The notes below the pieces were generated by a model. That model was not told the DNA's origin. It searched no databases and saw only the letters and a program-made list of their open reading frames with translations. Shown one piece after another: positions 44,842-52,657 of a stretch of 64,000 nucleotides of DNA. Origin of the DNA: Mycolicibacterium septicum DSM 44393 (GTDB lineage Bacteria > Actinomycetota > Actinomycetes > Mycobacteriales > Mycobacteriaceae); NCBI RefSeq assembly GCF_000455325.1, contig NZ_HG322951.1, forward strand, positions 653,718-717,717, read 5' to 3'. Each line of letters begins with the position of its first letter. The first letter of the stretch is position 1. The position numbers and the translations under genes were made by a program.

Positions 44842-45687
44842 CTATTGAATCGGTTCGTCGCCGAGCACTGTGGTGCGCAGCATGTGGCGCGGTGAATTGG
44901 GTTCGTAGGGCGCGGCGCGGTGGAGGACACCCTGGTTGTCCCAGATGACGGTGTCGCCGACCGACCACTTGTGGCTGTACACCTTGTCTGCAGTGGTGGC
45001 GTGGGCGAGGAGTTCGGCGAGCAGGGCGCGTCCTTCGTCGCGATCCATGCCGACGATGTAGTCCGCCGATGCACCCAATACCAACGACTTTCGGCCGTTA
45101 CGGTGCGTCCACACCAGGGGGTTCTCGTGGGTCGGCCGGGCCTGCCAACGGCTCAGCTGATCGGCGGTCGGGTCCGGGTAGACACGGCGCTGGGAGGCCT
45201 CCAGCGAATGGACCACCCGTAGCGTGCTGTAGCGTTCCTTCTCTGCCTCGTCGAGCGAGTCGTAGGCCGCGTAGGTATTGGCGAACTCGGTCTCGCCTCC
45301 CCTCGCGGCAACTTCCAGGGCCGACAGCACCGTGGCCTTCTGCGGGCATTCGTCGTGCATCGGAGTGCAGCCGTCGATATGCCAGTCGAAGGTGGCCTTG
45401 AGGTATTCGGCGGCCTTGTTCTTCGTCTTGTCCAGGGTGATCGGGTAGATCCCCGAGACCGGGTGGTGGCCGTCGGCCGAGCGGTCGATCTCACCCAGCC
45501 GCTGCGAGAACGCCACCTGGGCTTCGGGATTCAGGTGCAGGCCGTGGAATACCAGCACCCCGTTGTCCTCGAGGGCGTCCAGTACCGCGGCACCCAGGCT
45601 GTCGTCGGTGCCCAGGCGTTCCGGGTCGACGCCGACAACCTCGGCGCCCACCGAAGTGGTCAGCTTGTTGATGGTCAACACACTCAT
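44842..45687 (-). CDS. TauD/TfdA-family Fe(II)/2-oxoglutarate dioxygenase
   Basis: A 281-residue non-heme dioxygenase. The iron motif is W-H-I-D (FDWHIDGCTP), with the distal His in GVLHRAAPYEP and the oxoglutarate Arg in SPRHMLR. Family members hydroxylate and so cleave sulfonates, aryloxy acids or other side chains. Co-transcribed with a Rieske oxygenase, SDR and reductase; its substrate is unknown. Confidence 0.9.
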   Translation of the reverse strand: MSVLTINKLTTSVGAEVVGVDPERLGTDDSLGAAVLDALEDNGVLVFHGLHLNPEAQVAFSQRLGEIDRSADGHHPVSGIYPITLDKTKNKAAEYLKATFDWHIDGCTPMHDECPQKATVLSALEVAARGGETEFANTYAAYDSLDEAEKERYSTLRVVHSLEASQRRVYPDPTADQLSRWQARPTHENPLVWTHRNGRKSLVLGASADYIVGMDRDEGRALLAELLAHATTADKVYSHKWSVGDTVIWDNQGVLHRAAPYEPNSPRHMLRTTVLGDEPIQ

Positions 45688-45729
45688 CGGTGCGTCCTTT
45701 CGGTGTTCGGTTGCTGCGTTCGGTGGCGG

Positions 45730-46080
45730 TTACGGCCGTGGTTCGCCGGTGCGGATCATCACGGCATCAGCGGAGTCGGTCGGGGCCGGTTGGTGCATGA
45801 TCTCCACCGCCATGGCGACCATGATCAGCGAATAGATCAGGTGCAGCAGGTTGAGCGCATCGTCGGGAATGTCGTCGAGCGAAAACTTGTCGCAGTACTC
45901 GATCGCCTCTTCGACGCGCGGGAAGAACGCGTCGTAGAACTGGTGCATCTCCGGCATGGTGCTGGCCAGGCGACGATCCCACCGTTCGGTCTCCGTTGGC
46001 AGACACCAGATTTCGGCGTAGGGCTCCAGCTCGGCGAAGGCGCTGGGGAGTCGCGGGGAGTCCGTGGGCGCCATGCTCAC
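45730..46080 (-). CDS. Small helical partner protein of the variant Rieske oxygenase
   Basis: A 116-residue protein of unknown family, clearly a paralogue of that at 52324-52653. Shared core: MxEMxxFYDAxxPRxEEAIxxCDKFxLDDxPxDxLNLxHLxYSxxxVxxxVE. It is all-helical by appearance, with no cofactor motif beyond one conserved Cys. Its ATG overlaps the stop of the Rieske gene (ATGA), as expected for a subunit or chaperone of the oxygenase. Not a normal Rieske beta subunit, which is larger. Confidence 0.8.
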   Translation of the reverse strand: MSMAPTDSPRLPSAFAELEPYAEIWCLPTETERWDRRLASTMPEMHQFYDAFFPRVEEAIEYCDKFSLDDIPDDALNLLHLIYSLIMVAMAVEIMHQPAPTDSADAVMIRTGEPRP

Positions 46081-47345
46081 GCTCCCGCCGGCGCGCGGTC
46101 GCGCTGATAGGCCTCGACCCAGTCAACCGACATCTTGTGGAGGTGCCGCACCAGGATCTCCTGATCGTTGAGCGGGAAGTCGTCGATCACGTCGTACTCG
46201 AGCGCGGCCTGGGTGCCGCCCAGCATGCCGGCGTCCTGCAGGGCGAATTCTTTGAGCACCACGGAGGCCACCTCGTGCTCGATGCGTTCCCGCACCGTGC
46301 GGGCCGGGTGGAAGTAGGTGAACGCCTCGAACCGGTGGGTGTTGTGCGAGGTCGGCCAGTAGCGGTAGAGCAGGTACCAGCCGCCGTAGATCAGGATCTC
46401 CAGGTTGGGGAAGATCTGAAAGTTGCTGATGCCCCACGGCTCGATGTTGCCGGGGTTGAGTCCGTGCATCGGCAACTCACCGATGTCGGGGGTCCGCCAT
46501 GGTCCCACCAGGCCGCTCTCGGTGGCCCGCTCGATGGGGTACATGTACTCCGGCGCCAGCAGCCAGCGTCGGGTCCCGGCCGTCGAGACGAGCCGGTGCG
46601 GACCGTCGAGCTGAAAGTGCCCGCAGGTGAATCCGGCGTTGGGGTCCCGTACCTCCGGCGGTATCTGCTGGGTGTGCAGCGACGGCACGTGGTAGTACTC
46701 CTGGAAGGCGTCGGCGAAGATCTTCCAGTTGCTGTTGTTGTGCGCCACCCAGTCGTATCGCTCGGTGAGTTTGCCGAACGGATAGTCGTCGAGTGCGGTG
46801 ACCATGGGTCCGAGGAACTCGCGCAGGCTTTGGCGCGGTTCGCGGTCGAAGTTGACGAACACGAAGCCGGCCCAGACATCGCAGTGCACTTCGACCAGTC
46901 CGTAGTCGCCGGTGTCCAGGCCGGTGAAGCGGTCCCCGTCGGGCAGCGATATCAGTTTTCCGTCGAGGCCATAGCGCCATCCGCAGTGCCGGCATTCGAA
47001 TGCGGTTCCGGTGCTTCGTAATTCGGTAGCGCGGAAGTCTGCCGGCACCACGGTGTGCCCGCGTCTGCGGCACAGGTTGTGGAAGGCGCGGATATCGCCG
47101 TCGTCGCCTTTCACCAGGAGTAGCGAGGCGTCGGCGGCTTCGATCTGGCGGGTGATGTAACTGCCGACGCCGGGAGTTTCCTCGACCCGGCTGATGTTGA
47201 GCCAGGCGCGCTTGAAGATGGCCTCCCGCTCGAGAGCGTAAAACTCCGGAGATATGGAGTCCCGGAATGGGATCGGTCCGGTCCCCAGGTCGGGGTAGTG
47301 CTCGGTCCAGGATCCCTCAACTGGCTTGGGCCACTTGGTTGCCAT
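46077..47345 (-). CDS. Rieske-type oxygenase alpha subunit with altered [2Fe-2S] ligands
   Basis: A 422-residue ring-hydroxylating-oxygenase alpha-subunit homologue. The Rieske box should read C-x-H...C-x2-H; here it is Cys92-R-Arg94 and Cys118-R-H-Cys121, so both histidine ligands are changed although spacing is the same as in the intact paralogue at 52658-53923. The mononuclear iron site looks normal: NWKIFADAFQEYYHVPSLH with His219, His224 and bridging Glu216. GGAGG precedes ATG 47345. In one operon with the ferredoxin reductase and SDR. Confidence 0.9.
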   Translation of the reverse strand: MATKWPKPVEGSWTEHYPDLGTGPIPFRDSISPEFYALEREAIFKRAWLNISRVEETPGVGSYITRQIEAADASLLLVKGDDGDIRAFHNLCRRRGHTVVPADFRATELRSTGTAFECRHCGWRYGLDGKLISLPDGDRFTGLDTGDYGLVEVHCDVWAGFVFVNFDREPRQSLREFLGPMVTALDDYPFGKLTERYDWVAHNNSNWKIFADAFQEYYHVPSLHTQQIPPEVRDPNAGFTCGHFQLDGPHRLVSTAGTRRWLLAPEYMYPIERATESGLVGPWRTPDIGELPMHGLNPGNIEPWGISNFQIFPNLEILIYGGWYLLYRYWPTSHNTHRFEAFTYFHPARTVRERIEHEVASVVLKEFALQDAGMLGGTQAALEYDVIDDFPLNDQEILVRHLHKMSVDWVEAYQRDRAPAGA

Positions 47346-47399
47346 GTGAACCTCCGTGTGACTGGTACATTTTGGGACTGCTGCGGGGTCTGGCCACCG

Positions 47400-48143
47400 C
47401 TACATCACTGCGCCGCCGTTCACCCCGAGGGTCTGCCCGGTGATGAAGCCGGCCTCCTCGGAGCACAGGAACCCCACGGCGGCAGCGATATCCGCTCCGG
47501 TGCCCAGGCGGCCGAGCGGGATGTTGGCGGCGATCGTCTCATTGGGCGGCAGGTACCCTGCGGCTTGCGACTGGTGCTGCATCGGGGTCTCGATACCCGA
47601 TGGCGGAATGTTGTTGACCGTGATGCCGTGCGCGGCGTACTCGCGGGCCAACGATTTCGTCAGGGTCAGCAGGGCACCCTTGGAGGCGGCGTAGTGGGCC
47701 GCGAACGGTGTACCGCGCTGCGCGCTGGATGAGGAGATCATCACGATGCGGCCCCACCCGGCGTCGACCATGTCCGGCAGGGCCACCTGACAGCAGCGGA
47801 ACGTCCCGCTCAGGTTCACCTCGAGCATCTGCGCCCAGGACTGCTCGGTGATGTCGGCGAACGAGGCGTACCCGAACATCCCCGCACTGGTCACCAAGAT
47901 GCCGACCGGTCCGAGTTCGCTGCGGACCTTGCCGAAGGCCTCTTCCACCGCGGCGCGGTCGGTGATGTCGGCACCGACGGCGAAGGCGGTGACGCCGGCC
48001 GACCGCAGGTCGTCGGTGACACGTTGAGCCGCATCAGCATTCACGTCGAGCACGGCGACCTGATGGCCGCGGCGGCCCAACTCGTGGCAGGTCGCTTCAC
48101 CCATGCCCGATGCCCCGCCGGTCACCACGGCCACCTTGTTCAT
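47400..48143 (-). CDS. Short-chain dehydrogenase/reductase
   Basis: A 247-residue SDR with TGGASGMGEA, SAGMFG, the Ser of ISSSSAQ and Y-x3-K in YAASK. It likely oxidises an alcohol or diol made by the oxygenases. ATG 48143 overlaps the ferredoxin reductase stop (ATGA). A longer reading to 48287 would lie inside that gene. Confidence 0.9.
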   Translation of the reverse strand: MNKVAVVTGGASGMGEATCHELGRRGHQVAVLDVNADAAQRVTDDLRSAGVTAFAVGADITDRAAVEEAFGKVRSELGPVGILVTSAGMFGYASFADITEQSWAQMLEVNLSGTFRCCQVALPDMVDAGWGRIVMISSSSAQRGTPFAAHYAASKGALLTLTKSLAREYAAHGITVNNIPPSGIETPMQHQSQAAGYLPPNETIAANIPLGRLGTGADIAAAVGFLCSEEAGFITGQTLGVNGGAVM

Positions 48144-49204
48144 TCGTAAACCACCTTCACTGTGCGGCTGGTAGGGAGTGCCTGGCAGGTCACTACCCAG
48201 CCTTCGGCGACCTCGTCGTCGTCGAGGGCGTCGTTGTTGAGCATGCATGCACTGCCCTCGACCACTTGAGCCATACATGTTCCGCACGAACCGGTTTCAC
48301 AGGACGCCGGAGCCTTCAGCCCGGCCAGCCGTGCGGTCTGCAGCAAGGTGTTGCCGGCGCGGTAGGGCGCGGTGACGGTGCTGCGGCCGAGTTCGATCGT
48401 GACCTCTTCGGTGACCGCTGGTTCGGCCGGGTCGGGAGGCGGGATCGCCGCGACGCTGAACCGCTCCAGATGCACCTGTTTTTTGGGGATCCCGGCGTCG
48501 AGCAAGACGCGTTCGACGGTGTCCATGAACGGGGCGGGTCCGCAGACGTAATAGTCGGTGGAGGCGTGACCGCCGGCACTGCCGATGAAGTCCGCGATGC
48601 GTTGCGGCGAGACGACGCCGTCGAGGTCATCGAGATGGTGGTGCACCTCAAGGCGCCTGGTGTGGGTGTCGGTGAGGTCGGTCAACGCCTCCCGGAAGAT
48701 CACCGAGTCGAGATTGCGGTTGGCGTAGAACAGCCGAGCCTTACGGGTGGTGGCGGCCAGTGCCGAATGCACCAAGGAGAACACCGGGGTGATACCGCTG
48801 CCGCCGGCGAAGGTGACCACGTCGTGCTCGGTGGCGGTGAGGACGAAGCGCCCCTCGGGCGGCGCGACGTGCAGTTCGTCACCGACGCGCACTGAGTCGT
48901 TGATCCAGTTGGAGACCAGGCCGTCGCGATCACGCTTGACGGTGATCCGCAGATCGGGATCGACGGCCGGTGACGACGACATCGAGTAGCACCGGCGATG
49001 TTCGGCGTCGTCGATCGCGACCCGCAGAGTGACGAATTGCCCTGCCAGATAACGGAACCGGTCCTTGCTCGGCTCGGGAACGTCGAGGACCAGGGACACC
49101 GCGTCGGGGGTCTCCCGGATCACCTGCTTGACCCGCAGCGGGGTGAACCCGTCGGCGTCGATCACGTCGGCGGATTCCATGCGTGGCGTTGTCGATGTCT
49201 CCAT
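48140..49204 (-). CDS. Oxygenase ferredoxin-NAD(P)H reductase (KshB/PaaE-like)
   Basis: A 354-residue electron-transfer protein. An FAD domain carries RCYSMSSSP, an NAD domain GGSGITPVFSL and YVCGPAPFMD, and a C-terminal plant-type [2Fe-2S] domain the cysteines CETGSCGTC plus a final Cys in VVTCQAL. It is the only reductase of the cluster and should serve both Rieske enzymes and perhaps the divergent desaturase. The start ATG 49204 lies 13 bases from an operator; ATG 49180 is the alternative. Confidence 0.92.
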   Translation of the reverse strand: METSTTPRMESADVIDADGFTPLRVKQVIRETPDAVSLVLDVPEPSKDRFRYLAGQFVTLRVAIDDAEHRRCYSMSSSPAVDPDLRITVKRDRDGLVSNWINDSVRVGDELHVAPPEGRFVLTATEHDVVTFAGGSGITPVFSLVHSALAATTRKARLFYANRNLDSVIFREALTDLTDTHTRRLEVHHHLDDLDGVVSPQRIADFIGSAGGHASTDYYVCGPAPFMDTVERVLLDAGIPKKQVHLERFSVAAIPPPDPAEPAVTEEVTIELGRSTVTAPYRAGNTLLQTARLAGLKAPASCETGSCGTCMAQVVEGSACMLNNDALDDDEVAEGWVVTCQALPTSRTVKVVYE

Positions 49205-49216
49205 CGTGGCCAACAA

Positions 49217-49252
49217 TATCAAGTACTTGTCATTAATCTCAAGTGCTAGATA
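49217..49252. promoter_or_regulatory. Two operator-like 16-bp repeats between reductase and desaturase
   Basis: TATCAAG-TA-CTTGTCA (49217-49232) and TCTCAAG-TG-CTAGATA (49237-49252) are imperfect palindromes with centres 20 bp apart. The first matches, on the opposite strand, 15 of 16 bases of the site at 54019-54034. Confidence 0.65.
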
Positions 49253-49437
49253 TCAACGGCAGTGTGGGGGCGAGGCCGAACTACGGTAGGAGCGCTGAGG
49301 CTGTACGTCAGTACCACCATTTCGCCTGTTCGGCGCACCTCGATTACCTGTCGGTAAGTCTGAGGCTCTAGGCTGCGGTCTGACGCTCGCGGTGATTGTG
49401 CCGCTCTACCTGCCGCACACACTCCGAGGACACCTTG

Positions 49438-50535
49438 ATGGCGATCGCCGATGTTCCCGCCTATCTGCATCTCAGCAGTGAGGATGTCGAAGAGATCGCC
49501 TATGAACTCGAGGTCATCCGCCGTGACGTCGAGGAGTCGCTCGGAGCGGCCGACGCGGCCTACATCCGTCGGGTCATCCATTTTCAGCGAGCACTCGATG
49601 TCGCGGCGCGCCTGATGATCGCCGGCAGTCGGTCGAAGACCGGCTGGTTGGTGGGAACGTGCGCGCTGGCCTATGCGAAGTCCATCGAGAACATGGAACT
49701 CGGCCACAACATCTCCCATGGTCAGTGGGATTGGATGAACGACCCCGAAATCCACTCCAACACCTGGGAGTGGGACATGGTCGGGCATTCCGCGCAGTGG
49801 CGGTACTCGCACAACTACCGGCACCACGTCTACAGCAATGTGCTCGGCATGGACGAGGACATCGGCTACCGCCTGCATCGGGTCACCACCGACCAGCCGT
49901 GGCGCTGGGTCCATCTGGCGACCCCGGTGCGAAACCTGGTGCTGGCGGCGATGTTCGAGTGGGGTATCGCCCTGCATGGCCTGCACTCCGAGCGTCTGCG
50001 GCACGAGACGCCAGACGGCCTCGCCGTGGAGAAGCGGAACTTTCGCGACAAGATCGTTCGGCAGCTCGCCAAGGACTATGTGTTCCTGCCCGCCCTGAGC
50101 CTGCGCCGGTGGCGCCGGACTCTGGCAGCCAACATCACCGCGAATGTGCTCCGGAACCTGTGGGTGTACGTGAACATCATCTGCGGACACATCCCCGACG
50201 GCGCCGAGACGTTCGATCCGGCGGTGGTCAAGGACGAGACCAAAGGCGAGTGGTACCTCCGGCAAATGCTGGGGACCGCAAACTTCAACGCGAGCTCGCT
50301 GCTGGCGATCTCGGGCGGTCACCTGTGCTACCAGATCGAGCATCACCTGTTCCCCGACCTGCCGAGCAACCGCCTCCCGCAGATCAGTGTTCGTGTACGG
50401 GAACTGTGCGAGAAGTACGACCTGCCCTACAACACGGCATCGCTTCCGCGCCAGTACTTCCGGACACAACGGATCATCCACGGGTTGGCGTTTCCCGACT
50501 GGCTACTGAACATCGTCCGGCGACACCGCACATAG
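49438..50535 (+). CDS. Fatty-acid desaturase family membrane protein
   Basis: A 365-residue di-iron membrane desaturase/hydroxylase. All three His boxes are present: ELGHNISHGQ, YSHNYRHHVY and CYQIEHHLFPD. Resembles mycobacterial DesA3-type acyl desaturases but lacks a cytochrome b5 domain, so it needs the reductase encoded divergently. ATG 49438 is preferred to an upstream ATG at 49396, which would begin inside a low-quality segment. The 185-base gap upstream contains the two operators. Confidence 0.88.
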   Translation: MAIADVPAYLHLSSEDVEEIAYELEVIRRDVEESLGAADAAYIRRVIHFQRALDVAARLMIAGSRSKTGWLVGTCALAYAKSIENMELGHNISHGQWDWMNDPEIHSNTWEWDMVGHSAQWRYSHNYRHHVYSNVLGMDEDIGYRLHRVTTDQPWRWVHLATPVRNLVLAAMFEWGIALHGLHSERLRHETPDGLAVEKRNFRDKIVRQLAKDYVFLPALSLRRWRRTLAANITANVLRNLWVYVNIICGHIPDGAETFDPAVVKDETKGEWYLRQMLGTANFNASSLLAISGGHLCYQIEHHLFPDLPSNRLPQISVRVRELCEKYDLPYNTASLPRQYFRTQRIIHGLAFPDWLLNIVRRHRT

Positions 50536-50563
50536 GCGATCGCCCCGTCGGGAGACGGAGATT

Positions 50564-51016
50564 TCATGGGTCGATGTGATCGGAGTGCGGCGTGTGGCCC
50601 GTACCCTGCTCGATCACGCGGCGGAGGAGTGCCTTCAACTGCTCCTGCTCCTCGTCACTGAGCACGCCGAACACCCGCTCATGGGCCGCGACGGCATCGG
50701 CGACCACGGCCGAGGCCACCGCCCGGCCTTCATCGGTGAGGAAGACCTGCAGAATGCGCCCGTGCTGGGGGTCCTGTTTGCGTTCGACCAGGCCCCGCTT
50801 CTCCAACGCGGTGAGTGCGAGTTGCACGCCCTGCGGGGTGATCAGCAGCCGACGGGCCAACTCGGCGCCGGACAGGCCCGGTTGGTTGGTCAACTGGCGC
50901 AGGACACCGATCTGGGCAGTGGTGACCCCGTGCTCCTTGACCGACTCGTTGACCTCGGTGAGCGAGAAATAGAACGCCTGTTTGAGCCACCACAGGGTGT
51001 TCTCGGTCAGATCCAT
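50564..51016 (-). CDS. MarR-family regulator of the catabolic cluster
   Basis: A 150-residue winged-helix dimeric regulator. The recognition region is LSGAELARRLLITPQGVQLALTALEKRGLVERKQDPQHGRI (key: SGAELARRL, PQGVQLAL) and the wing DPQHGRILQVFLT is standard. Last gene of the amidohydrolase-Rieske operon, 33 bases behind the amidohydrolase. Most likely the protein that binds the TATCAAG-TA-CTTG sites of the two divergent promoters (inference). Confidence 0.88.
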   Translation of the reverse strand: MDLTENTLWWLKQAFYFSLTEVNESVKEHGVTTAQIGVLRQLTNQPGLSGAELARRLLITPQGVQLALTALEKRGLVERKQDPQHGRILQVFLTDEGRAVASAVVADAVAAHERVFGVLSDEEQEQLKALLRRVIEQGTGHTPHSDHIDP

Positions 51017-51049
51017 CCTCGTTCTCCTGCCACACGCCTCACCTCGACG

Positions 51050-52327
51050 CTAGCGCACCGCTTCCTTGTAGATGACTCCGTCCTTCATCACGAACCGGAC
51101 ATCGAGCGTCGTCGCGATGTCCACGCCGGGATCGCCCGCAACGGCGATGACGTCGGCCAGGTAGCCCGGGGCCAGCCGGCCCAGTTCGTCGGCGGCGTCG
51201 ACCAACTCCGCGGACACCACCGTCGCGGCCTGCAACGCCTGCATCGGGGTCATGCCGCGTTCGACGAGTGCACACAATTCCCTGGCGTTCTCGCCGTGCG
51301 GGACGGCGGGCGCGTCGGTGCCGCAGGCGATGCGGACTCCGGCCGCAATGGCCTTGGGCAGCATGGATTTCGCCCGGGGAAACACTTCGAGTGCCTTCTT
51401 GCGCAGCTCCGGCGCGATCCGGTCGATGGCCATCGCATCGGTCAGATACGTGGTGGACACCAGGAAGGTGCCATGGTCGACCATCATCTGGATCGTCTCG
51501 TCGCTGGCCAGGAATCCGTGCTCGATGCAGTCGATACCGGCCCGGATACAAGCCTGGATGGCGGTATCCCCGACGGCATGGGCGGCGACCTTGACACCGG
51601 CGCGGTGCGCCTCGTCGGCGATCGCGGCGAACTCGGCATCGGAGTACTGCTGGGCGCCCGGCGCCGTGCTGTGCGACATCACCCCACCGGAGGCCGACAC
51701 CTTGATCAGCTTGGCGCCGTGGCGGATCTGGTAGCGCACACACGCGATGACGTCCGGCACCCCGTTGGCGATGCCCTCGGCGACCGACAGCGGCATGATC
51801 CCCGGCGCCAACCGCTGGAACACCGTGGGATCGAGGTGTCCACCGTAGGGGGTGACGGCGTGGCCGGCCGGATAGATGCGCGGGCCCTGATGCCAACCCT
51901 GGTCGATGGCACGCTGAAGGGCCACGTCGAGCAGGTAACCGCCGGTCTTGACCATCAGGCCCAGGTTCCGGACCGTGGTGAACCCGGCATCGAGCGTGGT
52001 GCGGGCGTTGACCGCGCCACGCAGCGTCCGATAGGCCGGGTCATCCTGCACGCCGTGCATCGGGGTCGGCAGCCCGCCGGGGTTGCCCGGTCCGCCGATC
52101 AGCAGGTTGAGTTCCATGTCCATCAACCCGGGCAGCAGTGTGACGTCGCCCAGATCGATGACGGTGGCCGAATCAGGTAGCGGTCCTTCGGGATTGACCG
52201 AGGAGATCCGGTTTCCCTCGATGACCACAACCGCCGGGGACCGGACCTGGCCACCGGTGACGTCCACCCAACGGGCGGCACGCAGGACCGTCGTCGCGGT
52301 GTCAGCCCCGGTTTCGGTCCGGCTCAC
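51050..52327 (-). CDS. Amidohydrolase family protein with altered H-x-H metal motif
   Basis: A 425-residue imidazolonepropionase/prolidase-like amidohydrolase. The usual PGLIDxHxH reads PGLMDMELNL, so both first-strand histidines are replaced by Glu and Asn. Other ligands remain: Lys in LIKVSASGG, AAHAVGD, CIEHG and GTDAPAVPH. The GTG start at 52327 overlaps the stop of the small protein (GTGA). It could work with one metal or a changed pair, or serve as a binding protein. Operon with the intact Rieske enzyme. Confidence 0.85.
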   Translation of the reverse strand: MSRTETGADTATTVLRAARWVDVTGGQVRSPAVVVIEGNRISSVNPEGPLPDSATVIDLGDVTLLPGLMDMELNLLIGGPGNPGGLPTPMHGVQDDPAYRTLRGAVNARTTLDAGFTTVRNLGLMVKTGGYLLDVALQRAIDQGWHQGPRIYPAGHAVTPYGGHLDPTVFQRLAPGIMPLSVAEGIANGVPDVIACVRYQIRHGAKLIKVSASGGVMSHSTAPGAQQYSDAEFAAIADEAHRAGVKVAAHAVGDTAIQACIRAGIDCIEHGFLASDETIQMMVDHGTFLVSTTYLTDAMAIDRIAPELRKKALEVFPRAKSMLPKAIAAGVRIACGTDAPAVPHGENARELCALVERGMTPMQALQAATVVSAELVDAADELGRLAPGYLADVIAVAGDPGVDIATTLDVRFVMKDGVIYKEAVR

Positions 52328-52653
52328 GGAATCGGCTCGGCGACGCAGTCCAGCGATGTCGCACCGGAATCGGGCACCCGTGGCTGTTTCCAGCACTCCA
52401 CCGGAAAGGAGACCGTCACCATCGAGTACAGCAGGTGCATCAGGTTGAGCACGTCCTCTGGCATGTCGTCGAGACCGAACTTGTCGCAGAAGCTGATCGC
52501 TTCCTCGGCCCGCGGCGTGATCGCGTCGTAGAACGCCTGCATCTCGGCCATGGTGCTGTCCAACCGCTTGCCGTAGCGCTGCGGCTCACTGGACAGGCAC
52601 CAGTCCGAAAACTGTTCGAGGTCGGCGAATTCGGCCGGCAGTTTGGTGCTCAT
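52324..52653 (-). CDS. Small helical partner protein of the intact Rieske oxygenase
   Basis: A 109-residue protein, paralogue of 45730-46080 with the same core (MAEMQAFYDAITPRAEEAISFCDKFGLDDMPEDVLNLMHLLYS; conserved FYDA, EEAI, CDKF, LDD, LNL-H-L-YS). It starts four bases behind the Rieske stop and its own stop overlaps the amidohydrolase start. The pairing repeated in both operons argues for a physical partner of the oxygenase. Confidence 0.82.
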   Translation of the reverse strand: MSTKLPAEFADLEQFSDWCLSSEPQRYGKRLDSTMAEMQAFYDAITPRAEEAISFCDKFGLDDMPEDVLNLMHLLYSMVTVSFPVECWKQPRVPDSGATSLDCVAEPIP

Positions 52654-52657
52654 CGGT

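Noticed and set aside
46077..47345. Variant Rieske box as a frameshift artefact
   Set aside because: The frame is continuous on both sides, spacing is the same as in the paralogue, and flanking residues (RG, W-RY-LDG) are kept.
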